A stretch of 64,000 nucleotides of DNA from Phlebiopsis flavidoalba. Its lineage: Eukaryota; Basidiomycota; Agaricomycetes; Polyporales; Phanerochaetaceae. A program made the position numbers and the translations under genes. The notes beneath the pieces were generated by a model. The model did no database searches, had not been told where the DNA came from, and saw only the letters and a list, made by a program, of their open reading frames with translations. Positions within the stretch are counted from its first letter, which is position 1. Every line of letters begins with the position of its first letter. The DNA is taken from NCBI GenBank assembly GCA_035772785.1, contig JAOCPU010000048.1, positions 186,001 to 250,000 of the forward strand, written 5' to 3'. Of this stretch, positions 35,740 through 45,868 are shown piece by piece.

Positions 35740-36190
35740 TCAAACGCGCCCCCGACTACAGAGAAGATTCCCATAAACTCTTGCACTAGCCTCAGACTCG
35801 GGCACCCGCCGCAACGAACCTCGGAGGCGCCCAACACGATCGCCCACGCCGGCGTGGCTCCTCATCAACCTCGCGACGCCGGGGAGCGCCTCTTCTCTCT
35901 TTAGCAGCACGCGCGCACAGATTTCTGACGCCGTGCGGAAATGGCATAACGGGACGAACCAATAATCTCACATCCCGGATTGGCGGGGCTTCGGCCCGCT
36001 CACGGGTTCGGCTGCGGGATTCGACGACGCGTCTCGGGGGCGGAGGAGGGGGCAGCGGTGGGATCCGTATTACACGCGGCGCGATGAGCGGTCGGTGGGG
36101 CGGCTCGGAGGACCGGGAGGCAATACTTCGCTCCGAGGATGCCGGCGACGCGTCAGGGGGGGCACGGTGTCACTGTTTTGACGAGCGCGT
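35740..36190 (+). CDS. Unidentified coding-like segment
   Basis: The + strand reads as good protein over more than 100 codons with few stops: TPAWLLINLATPGSASSLFS (about 35848-35905), AQISDAVRKWHNGTN (about 35916-35960), PDWRGFGPLTGSAAGFDDAS (about 35978-36037) and RWDPYYTRRDERSVGRLGGP (about 36058-36115). The pattern of a hydrophobic start followed by Arg/Asp/Gly-rich sequence suggests a cytoplasmic tail of a membrane protein. It is separate from the MFS stop at 35354. The family is not recognised and a frame break lies near 35970. Confidence 0.4.
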
Positions 36191-37326
36191 ACACTGCGAT
36201 CCACATACACGCACGGTTTTGTGTGCTGGCTCTGCCGATGTGGATTGAGTGGGCTGGGATCATCCAGAGAGGTTCTCTTGGTGCTCGAACGTGACGGTTT
36301 AAGCGTTTTGATGTGGAAATCCGGATATTTGAACGTGTGCACCATTGAACATACTACTCGGCTAGGCATTGCTGGGTCTGGACGGCTGGAGGGTTGGGTT
36401 GTTGGTTTTGTCTTATGATGTCGCGGCGCAGCCGCAGTCTCGGACTCATTTGCTGTTATATACTCTGTAGAGAATATTTGAGTGTCGACATCGCAGACAT
36501 ATAGTTCGCAGTCGGTTAGTGTTCTATCTAGAGTCCTGGCGTGGTAAGACCTGCGGGGCGAGTCATGAGTAGGCGGTTACTAGCGCGACTGTTCAAGAAT
36601 ATGAATCTGGATTTCGCTAACTTTTGCGAACGAGCACTAGCCGGAGCGACAGCAGGTATTCTGGTCAAACTCGAATTGTATTCATCAGATTTGGGAATCC
36701 AGAAACCGGCTCACGTGGGCGTGATTATCCTCCTTTTGTTTTTACACTGCGCGCGGCGAGGCTAGCCTTCGATCGGCCCGACTTTCAAATGGAAGAAGTT
36801 CTTGCTTCTAAGGACGCACCATCCCTGCCTCATTTTGCGACGAATATCCAGCTACGTGCGCGGTAATGAGCTATAATGGTATGATAGTGTCAGCGGAGTT
36901 GGAGCTTTTTGTCAAAGGACAGCCATCGACTCTGCTTGAAAGAATGGTACCAGCAGCCGTTAATAACGGTTCTCTTGATGTATGGTGGGGCCGTTGGCAT
37001 TTTATTGGGTACGTTGTCGCGCCGCTCCAGAAGCAGGAGATGATAGGGAAAGTTTAACATTATTTCCTTCATAACAGTTAACCTACAGCGTTCAGTGATA
37101 TAAACAATGATTAGTTTTCGGCCGATAACCGGATGTCATGATGGATAGGCGCGTTGTGGATTGCAGGCAGACGAAAAAGGGTGGGCCGCCAGGCAGGCCA
37201 TCGGCAAGGTGGCAGAGGTGTGGCACTGCGTTCAAACGGTGGACGGAGTGGGCCATCCAGTAGTCTAGGAGCTATGCCCGTCCAGATGATTCAAGCCCAG
37301 TGAGGCAATTCGCCTGCAGCACCTAG
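36191..37326. other. Intergenic stretch
   Basis: Short frames only, none recognised. It contains the convergent 3' ends of the upstream + strand segment and the minus strand UbiA gene. Confidence 0.45.
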
Positions 37327-38596
37327 TCAGCTATCGCCATTCCTAAGGGCGACGGAGAGACACGCGACGCACGTTAAACTTTTTGCCGCCGTCGGCGGGG
37401 ACGGTTCGGCGCGTGGCGTCCAGCGCGCAAACATACACACGCAAAGTGCCGACTTCGGGCGCAGCCGCAGGAGACGGACGAAAGTACGGCCGAAGCCATG
37501 GCCGGTTGAGGCGCGGCCGGCGGCGGCGAGGGAGCACGAGGAACGCGAACCGTGTAAGGGACGCCGAGGATGTGCCCGCACGGCGTTCGACGAAGGAAAA
37601 AAGGCCAACCCCCCGGGCGGGCGACGTTGATCCCCGCCTGCACGCCGTCCTCGCGGTTCCTGGCACGCATAGATCGTGTCGATAGGGGATCGGTCAGCGT
37701 GCCAGGTTACCTCTAAGTGCGTCAGGCGCGTGTGCAAAAGGGAGAGGGAGGGGCGCACCAGACCGTGCCCGAGAAAGAAGGAGACGAGCGACGCCGAGGG
37801 GGACTGGTGGAGACGACGGAATCCACGCGATTTGGGTTAGCCCCAGTGCATCGCCAGACCTGCGGTGAGATGCTGCGTGAGCGGACCTAGGGGGGGGAGC
37901 ACACTGGCAGTGGTAGGTATTACCGAGCACGCCTGCGGCCAGTACGTCCATCGCTTTCATCAACGGGTAGAGCGCGTGGAGAGGCAAGATGCCCAAGAGG
38001 CCGAATAGAGCTCTAGTATGATGCGGCGTGAGCGGCCTGGTGCACGGCGGGAGAAGAGCACGGATGATGGCGAGGGACTTACGCGGTGCGGTTGGTCAGG
38101 AGGAGCATTGCCACGGTGGGGACGGTGAGCACCGCGAGGAGGGCCCATGCCTCGCCGACGGAGACCACCTTGGCGGGCAGCGGCCGCGTCCTCGTGCGTT
38201 CTGTCGAGGCACGTCAGAGGCGGAGGTAGGGGGTTTGTGCGCCGGACTTACCGACTTGGCTGTCAAAGTCGATGTCGCAGATGTCGTTCAACACGCAGGC
38301 GGCGCTGTGCAGTAACGTGCTACCAATGGCGAACAGCAGTAGCTGGACGCCAAAGACTTGCAGCGGCGTTCCCACGGCGTAGGCGGCCATGGTGAGCCCC
38401 CATGCTATGATAAGATCAGACGATGGAGGTGAAATGTTGGTGCGAAGAACCTACCGCACGGCCAGAACATTAGAGTGTTGCCCATGATGGGCTTGTGAAG
38501 GCGCATGAGCTCGCAGTATCCGCGAGAACGCGACTTAGTTGGCTTCGCAGACGGCAGGAGCGCGTGATGTGCAGCAGGCTTTGGGGCGGTGGGCAT
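37327..38596 (-). CDS. UbiA-family prenyltransferase (4-hydroxybenzoate polyprenyltransferase-like)
   Basis: This is an intramembrane prenyltransferase that transfers a polyprenyl or other isoprenoid diphosphate to an aromatic acceptor. From the ATG at 38596 the protein starts MPTAPKPAAHHALL, then GYCELMRLHKP and NTLMFWPC. After an intron (about 38407-38455) come a helix with WGLTMAAYAVGTPLQVF and the first Asp-rich motif VLNDICDIDFDSQV (38262-38295), which coordinates Mg-diphosphate. Then RTRPLPAKVVSVGEAWALLA, a GTAAGT intron (about 38013-38082), and LFGLLGILPLHALYPLMK follow. The second motif region at about 37640-37690 reads YACQ followed one frame over by REDGVQAGI, so a single extra base breaks a canonical Asp-rich motif. 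The C-terminal part is frame-shifted; TGA at 37327 is the likely end. It may be COQ2-like in ubiquinone synthesis (mitochondrial) or a meroterpenoid enzyme; no clear mitochondrial presequence is seen. Confidence 0.88.
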
Positions 38597-38659
38597 GTTG
38601 TGCGGTTCAAGGATGCGAAAAGCAAGGTGCGGAGAGGAGGGAGAGCGAGTGAAATCTCT

Positions 38660-38700
38660 CTGGTTGGGGAAAGGGGTATTTATGCCCTTCGATGAAAATG
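38660..38700 (-). promoter_or_regulatory. TATA-like core promoter of the UbiA gene
   Basis: On the minus strand GGGCATAAATACCCC lies about 80 bp upstream of the ATG at 38596. It supports that ATG over an upstream in-frame ATG at 38725, which would place the TATA element inside the coding region. Confidence 0.5.
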
Positions 38701-41597
38701 ATCTTTTTTTTTCTCTTATGTGCACGCAACGCGTTCGCGATGGATCGCCAGTAATCTGACGCAGAGGGATCCTGAAAAAGGTCGGCTATCCGTATAGCAC
38801 CTAGACAAATATCCTGAGCCGTTCATTCCGGAGGGTGCTCAGTTGCAGGCGACCAAAGCGGTAGATATACTCACATGCATGCACCAATTGTGACCCTTAC
38901 AACACCGTGCGACATCGCACCACGCCGCACACGGTGGCGCGCGTCGCGACATGACGCACCGTTTTGACCCCCTCCTCCCGGCCACCAGCTTTATATCTCC
39001 TTAGTAATGTGCCACAACGCGCATAGTGACTTTCACGCCAAAATTATGAAACGTCCAGTAGAGGGTCCCCACGCATTTGTGACTTGAGGCGCTCGCGTGT
39101 GAGGTCACTGAATAAACGTTATGGCCAAGTATTACCTTCTGCTTGCGGACGTAGCCGTCAGCTAGCCGCTAGGTGCTTCCGTCGTTTTCAGACCCACTTT
39201 GTGAACCGAGACAATACAACTAGTCTGGGTCATCTCGTCGAGAGCTGTTCTGTTCCTGTCTTCTTCAAGCGGTCCGCGTCGCATATGGTCGTCGGACTGG
39301 AGGACAGGTTCGCCAGAGGGTTGTGCGGGGATAGGGGCGGCACGCCTAGAACGCAAGGACCCGTAAGTCAAAAGTCCGCAGGAGAGGCGCGCGATAAAGT
39401 GCCCCGCTTGATCGAGGTGTGAATGTTGCCAGCGCATGTCGCAAGAACTACGCCACCGAGGCCGTGTTGCGATTGCAATGCGTTTACTCCCGCCTCGATA
39501 TGGGTAGGCGATGAGGTCCAAAGTAGTTGCGGGCGGACCATTAGGACTTTTGCCTGCCGGATGACGAGACTCTGAGTGATACCAGTGGGGGGCGTTTAAC
39601 GTTCATCGGGTCTATGCGCGGATAAATAGGCGAGCATCACGAGAACGTACGAATTTGTTAGCCAGCGTCGCGCGAGTCAAGTTTACGAAAGCTCCTAGAA
39701 GCACAGACGGATGGGTAAGGAATGATGTCGTGGGAGTGTGGCACGTACCAAACAAAGTCATAACAATTGGACCCGGCGAACTCCGCAGTTGAGATGGAAA
39801 ATTTCACAAGAGACAGCATTCCACAACGTAAAGAAGAGCACGTTAACGGAAAGTTTTGAGATTCAGTGAAAACGACGGACTCACCTCGCCATGAGGATGA
39901 GCGCCACAACGCAAGTGGGATGTCAGCCAACGGTTTCAACAGAACCAGCAAATATGTGTAGTTGGATATTTGAGGCTTCATCATGACAATGGACGTTCTA
40001 GTGCTTTAGAGTGATTGCGATGGAGTGGCCGATGGCCGAAGTTGTTGTGCCGGTCTGTGTTGGTTGGTGGTGTATGTCGAATACAACTCCGTCTGGTGGA
40101 GTATCAAGCGGTAAGAGAGTCTCCTGGCGAGGTCAAATCGGTTATTTTCAGAGACCAGGAATGGACGTCCCGTTGCCTTATGCGGATAACATGCAGCAGG
40201 CACGAGGAAAAAGCTTAACGTCGTCGTGTAGCCAATAGGGGCAGGCTTCGCTGTAAAACGAGATCGAGACAAGCGAAACCGCATGTTTATTTGACTAGAT
40301 ATATGAGTACTTGTTACACCCATACTTGATTCCTAGATGCGACTTCAGTATAACGATTTCTTCGTCCTAGCACATTACACGTACCGCGCTGATCGCCAAT
40401 AACAGGGTAAGTATCAATGCATCCTCTCGAAGAGGAACCGGTGGAAAAATTTCCGTATCCCTGCGACAGATACAAGAACACCGGCTGCCGAGATGACAGC
40501 CAGATTGTGATGTCGATGGACGCAACAGCTGCACCTCCTGTACATGCGCCTTCCGCCCTCGTATATCAGGTCGCACTGATCACCGCTTGACTCCGGACGC
40601 CTTCGACTTTCGGCGTTGCCGGGGTGGAACGTCTTCCTCCCCACCTAGCACACAGTAGCACAAGGGTGACTGAACGGTGTCCGTACCCATGATCTTCTGT
40701 GCAACAGACTGAAAGTGTCTGCCCGGTGGAAACTCCACCTAACGCTTCTGGTTCTGATTTGAGAGGACGTGGTCGAGACTAACCGATTGATATGAGAGCT
40801 GAGGCCTCCACCCATTGGACCTCCGCCAGGCGGTCAGTTAGCTCAGCACGAGCGATGATGAGCGCTTCAGCTCAGAAGACCCGGCGAGAGGTACTTTCTG
40901 GCGGTGCGAATCGCACACGACACACGATACCGATAGGCAGAAGTAACGCGAAGTGCTTTGCCTAGCGTTCAAATGACAGTTGGACTGGGAATATTTGGCC
41001 GGTCAACCTCGAACCTCGCCACGAAGGGTCTTCGGTCTACGAGATTGGGTAGCCCCCAGAGCGGGGGGGGGGGGCCAGAGCAGCCGTAGGTGTAGGTCAT
41101 GCCAAAGGCCTGTGTGTGACGGGTGATGAGAGTAGAAAGGGTCAAGGCTGCTCGATCCCCTGGGCTGGTCTTAGCGCACCCGAGGTATTAAACTCCGCTT
41201 AAATACTGGGTGTCAGAAGGTGTAAGATGGGTCGGAGACTTAATAGCGCAATCTCAGAAAACTGGCCCGATTGTCGTAGGCCGATGGCTCGAGGTTCGAT
41301 TTGGAGACTTCGCTCTGTGACGCCTAGCCACTATAGGCGCTTGGCTGAGTGAGAGTTAGTCGCATCTTCGACAAACCGTTTCCCCAATTTCGTGGGTTGC
41401 GCTCTTATCAAGGTTGCATTAGGGTCTCATTGGGTGTCATTCTGCGCGATTCAACGCTCATGTTCTACACGAGAATAGGGATGATTCACCGTACTCCTGA
41501 ATATTTTCGCCCGTTGACACATGTGCCATAGGGACCATGAAGGCTTCATGGTCGTCTCAGGAAACTTAGTAAATGCCAAATGGACTCGAAACACAAC
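38701..41597. other. Long stretch without a confident gene
   Basis: Possible minus strand exon-like sequence occurs at about 39895-39984 (ISNYTYLLVLLKPLADIPLA, followed by a GTGAGT donor). A + strand segment at about 40430-40560 (EEEPVEKFPYPCDRYKNTGC) looks protein-like, but neither could be extended or identified. Confidence 0.35.
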
Positions 41598-41681
41598 GGG
41601 GGGGGGGGGGGGGGGGGGGGGGTGGGGGGGGGGGGGGGGTCGGGGGGGGGAGGGGGGGGGGGGGGGGGGGGGGGGGGGCAT

Positions 41682-41726
<45 letters not shown>

Positions 41727-41783
41727 GGGGGGGGGGGGGGAGGGGGGGAGGGGGGGGGGGGGGGGGGGGGGGTGTTGGGGGGG
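41598..41783. repeat. Interrupted poly-G tract (about 186 bp)
   Basis: Near-continuous G is broken only by scattered single T, A, TC, CATC and TGTT. It produces meaningless poly-Gly and poly-Pro frames on both strands. Such a tract could fold as G-quadruplexes, but a basecalling or assembly artefact is the most economical explanation. Confidence 0.92.
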
Positions 41784-43310
41784 CTTAGGGGGCCGTCAAG
41801 CGAGTTGTCTGTCCCCGTGTACCGCGAGTAGACGGTGTGCACAAGATACACAGGCTCGATGACCCGCAGGGTCCGCTTCAAAGCACAACAGGTTTACAGC
41901 GGTCTGCCTTCCCCATGATAAGCCTGCGTACGCCGCTCGGACATTCCCTGTTCTGCTGTACCCAGTCTTCGCTGTATCGAAGATAATTTACAAACAACTC
42001 AAGTCTCTGTCTGCGCGGGTATTCCGTGCAGTGGTGGGGTGGCAATTTCTCTTGAATTTCTCGCCTAATTTGTGTGTCACGTGACATAAGCTTGAAGATC
42101 TAAGCTCTCGCTGAATCAGCGTTATACTGAGTAGAGTGACCGTGGGAACATTGAGCTTACTGACTACGTGAATGCGTGCTTACTTGGTGTGCATTATCAG
42201 TCATTAAACCATTTATTTATTATCGCAAAAGCACTAATTCACCGTCACATTTGGTATTTATTTATCCTCTCATTGCGTTCGAATTAAAAATAGTAGAAAC
42301 TGTAGGATTCAGACATGATGCGCTGAGAACAGCGGACGGTGGGACTCAGCGCACGAACCCAAGCAATGCGGGAAACGAACAGCAGTAGTGCCGCCGCCAA
42401 AGCGCCGAGCTCAAAACGCGAAACCCGTCAAAATGAACCTCGAGCCATCGTGCTTACCTTACCCGATCAGCCGGAGTCGCCTTAATTCCCACAGCCATTC
42501 AAGTTAATGGCTTGATAGGATCCCAATGTGTTCCCTCACAGCAGTCTCAGATGACACGGACTACCTACGGAACGCGATAACCGAGAGCAAAAACTATACC
42601 CAGGCAATAAGTGCATCGTATCCACTTGCGATTCATACCACGTGAGTTGAGATGGCCCGTCCGTACATCTTGCAAGAGGAGCTGTTGAAGTAACGATTTA
42701 GAAGACACCCAGTGACCGTCGAGACTGTTTCGGCCAAGTCAGAAGGGTCCGGTCGCATGCCGCGAATGGCGCAGCAGCGTTCTAGGTATGCCCTCCAACT
42801 CTTTGGTACAGGACCATGAAGTTTTTATTTTGACGCCCATATAGAGGTTCCTTACGCCTCGCTACCTGGCAGGTTCCAAGGACCCATCTCCTCTCACCGC
42901 CGAGCACCGCTACGAAGACAAGGATTACATATACGAGTCGCGATGTGGGTCCATGTATCTTCGGCGTGACCATCCTTCTCATCGACTTGCGTAGACTGTG
43001 CTCAACCAAACAATGACGGACAAGCAGGAGGTGCGTAATAACACCGGGGGAGACAGGACTTGGCGCTCACGTTTTACCATTAGGAATGCCATATGAAGAC
43101 AAGGTTGGACTTGGGAAGCCCTCAGAAGACCCGTATGTCGTCCTATGATTACATGTGCAACCCATACTAATTCGGCGTTAGCTTGTTCGTCAACATCGTC
43201 TCCCCGCCTTCCTTTCCGTCTCAAGTAGGCTTCCCAGTCAAAGTTTACATTCATGGCGGGTGAGCAGCATACTCTGACTATCTTTACCCACGCTCGAATG
43301 AACTTGTGGC
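41784..43310. other. Stretch without a recognised gene
   Basis: Short frames only on both strands, none with recognisable similarity. Confidence 0.45.
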
Positions 43311-44824
43311 GTAGCATTCTTGCAGTTCGGATCTCCACACGGGCTGAGCGCGCAAGCACAGTACATTGCTGCTGAACGCTCGGAGGTCTGGTCAATATCG
43401 GCTACAGGCTTTCTGCGTTTGGGGTTTTTGGCGAGCGACGAGCCTTCGATTGCTGGAAATTTCGGATTTAAGGATCAATGGCTCGCCTGCTCTGGATCAA
43501 GAATAACATTGCGTCTTTCGGAGGTATGTGCTTCAGAGGTTTGCTTCATTAAAAGAGCGCTGATCACGGATTGTAGGCAATCCTGAGGATATCCAAGTGC
43601 ATGGACTCTCTGCAGGTACGATGAAGCTTCTCAGTCCGTGGAGCTTTTCTTGCTCAAACCTTTGTAGGAGCGCATTCGGTCCACCAGTTACTCCACCATG
43701 TGTCACGTTTGCCGGATGGCCAGGACTCGCCTTTCCGAAGCGCTGTATTGCAATCCAATGCGATAATGTGAGTGCGTTCCACTGTCTTGCACAAAAATTC
43801 ACACTGACATGCTATCACAGCCTGCCTCCGAAGACTCCCGGCGAACTTCGGGCCCAGTTCCACGCGCTCTGTAGCGCGGTCGGAGTCGACCCCACAGCAC
43901 CCCTGACGCGCTCGCGCAGTTGAGCGATCCTAGCATTGTGTCTACCTCTGCCATCACCCACGCCATCGAGACGCCGACGCTACCGGCCCCGAATATGGGA
44001 CCTTCCGTGGATGCCTGGACGGCGAGTGGCTTGCGACACACCCGGGACCGATGGAGTGGCAGCGTAGCGGTGAATTTGCGCGTGCACTGCAGCGCAAGGG
44101 CGTCCGAAGCATCGCTGGTTGTCGGGGATCTCACGGAGGAGTGGTACCTGTACTCTATCGCGCACGGTGACATCCACAGCATGGAGGAGGTGGGAGCACA
44201 ATCTCTTGCGCTACTACCCCGTGGACTTCGTTGGGAAGGCTATGAAGCTCTTCCGGACTCTACCCGCAGGGGTCACCTGTGAAGGACTTCATGAGGCTCT
44301 TTGGCGAGATCTCGAGCACTGCTCAAGTGCATTGCCTGGTGCGCATCCTCGTGCGGGACCATCAGCAATGCAGGGTTCCCTGTCCTTCGTTATGAGATTG
44401 CATGGACACCTGAGCAAGTCCGCCCCTGAAGGTCAGCTCAGAGTCTTCGATTGCCCTTCCGCTGCTATGTCTCATATGCATCGCCCAAAAACAGGATACG
44501 TCACACACGCCACCGACCGCCCTCTTTGGGCGTTCCGGCTCCCCGTCCTTGAAGGTGAACAGGTCGCTATTGCGCGGGGCGTGGCTGAACGTCATCGCTC
44601 GTGAGGTGGATGAACTTGAGAAGGAAGGGACCACGAAGCATGCGGTTGGACGAGTACTTGCCTTAACCAAGGATAAAGCCATTGAGTGGCAAGAAGACAA
44701 ATATTGGGGACGAGTACATGAAGATGGCCTCTATTCTCCCGGGGGAGCTGTAAGCAAGGGGCTATACAAAATACATGTGAGGCGATCTTTCGATCTGTAT
44801 GAAGCTGAGCTAACATCCTTCTAG
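43311..44824 (+). CDS. Hypothetical protein, well-supported but unidentified
   Basis: I do not recognise the family, but the coding signal is strong. Upstream exon-like pieces with tidy GT...AG boundaries lie at 43320-43790 (EDIQVHGLSAG). Then come PPKTPGELRAQFHALCSAVG (43830-43890), VGDLTEEWYLYSIAHGDIHS (44118-44178), a block over about 44175-44300 (NLLRYYPVDFVGKAMKLFRT, then LHEALWRDLE), and LRVFDC (44439). A clean C-terminal exon follows with REVDELEKEGTTKHAVGRVL, ALTKDKAIEWQEDKYWGRVH and SKGLYKIHVRRSFDLYEAEL to TAG at 44824. The C-terminus is charged and partly helical. There are no obvious membrane segments or signal peptide. At least three frame shifts are present. It sits on the same strand as the flotillin-like gene about 1 kb downstream. 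Confidence 0.6.
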
Positions 44825-45312
44825 AAAATAGTTGTACTTGTATCGCGGACGGAATGGAATACAGTGTGTATGCTGGCGCTGCATTGCTTACTGCGATCTC
44901 TTGAATGACTCGTGACGGTCGCTTTTGCTTTCCTCGGCGTGCCGAGCCGCAACATCTCGCGGTGTGTATTGGGGTAGGAACAGTGCCCCAAATACGCTCC
45001 TTGTAGCGAAGCTCCTTGAGAACCGGACTAACGCATGCTCGTCCAACCACGTTGGACATTCCTTAACGTTCACCCTCACGAGGCTGTGGCGAATATTACC
45101 ATTTATACACGTACTCTAATGCAAGTGTGCGTATACTCCGCTCCGATCACCGAATTCACGCTTTCGTTCATTTAGACGACTCAATCAGACTAGCGGTATC
45201 CTCCCCTGAAGGCGATAGTCACCGGCACCGCCTCGGCCCATAGGCGCCCAGATGCCGTCAAAGTCACCCGCTCCTGTCTGTCAATGGTCCGCCGACAAAG
45301 TACACATACGGC
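44825..45312. other. Short intergenic stretch
   Basis: No gene recognised; this is the interval between the hypothetical gene and the flotillin-like locus. Confidence 0.5.
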
Positions 45313-45819
45313 ATGACGGAATCAAAGGCCGAAGTATATGCCGGAGTCGGGGGCAACTGGCTGTGCGGGGGCAAGTCTGTCAGGTGCCCTCAACCGGGCT
45401 GTGTGAACTCCTACATAAATGACCGTGCGATCCGGTGGTGCGTCCACTCACACCTTCTGTCCCAACCACTATGGAATCCCCCAAGCATCATGGATAACAC
45501 CACCGTTGTAGGCGGCGCTCACTCTATCATAGGAGACAACGAGTTTCTTCGGGAGCCGACGACATCCAAGGGACTCAAAGGGCGACCATGGACCAAACGC
45601 CAAGATAGCCTCCAAGAACCTACGTCACACGGCCGACTACCTCGAAACTGAGCGACCTTTCTTGTCAAGATAGGAAAGGGATGGCCTGATAGTTGCGCTC
45701 GAGAAGCTCGACCGACAATTGCAGCAGGTTAGTAAAGCAGCTACAATCAAATGTTAGGGGTTTATCTCATTCAAGTGTTTACCAGAGCAACAAACTGCGG
45801 GACTGCTCTCCCGCAAGGT
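45313..45819 (+). other. Possible N-terminal exons of the flotillin-like gene
   Basis: Readable coding-like sequence (NWLCGGKSVRCPQPGCVNSY near 45355; IVALEKLDRQLQQ near 45690 followed by a GTTAGT donor; a following piece ending CCCGCAAG before GTATGT at 45820) leads directly into the SPFH exons through an intron with a CTAAT branch-like site and GCAG acceptor near 45868. It may be the N-terminal extension of that protein or the 3' end of a separate upstream gene. Confidence 0.35.
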
Positions 45820-45868
45820 ATGTCATGAGAATCACGGGGAATGACCTCCTAATCACGCTGCGCGCAGA

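Noticed and set aside
40420..40560. Cys-containing + strand segment resembling a zinc cluster regulator
   Set aside because: Cysteine spacing does not match Zn2Cys6 or other known fungal zinc fingers in any frame.
41220..41330. tRNA-like B-box (GAGGTTCGATTTGG)
   Set aside because: No matching A-box, acceptor stem or cloverleaf can be folded around it.
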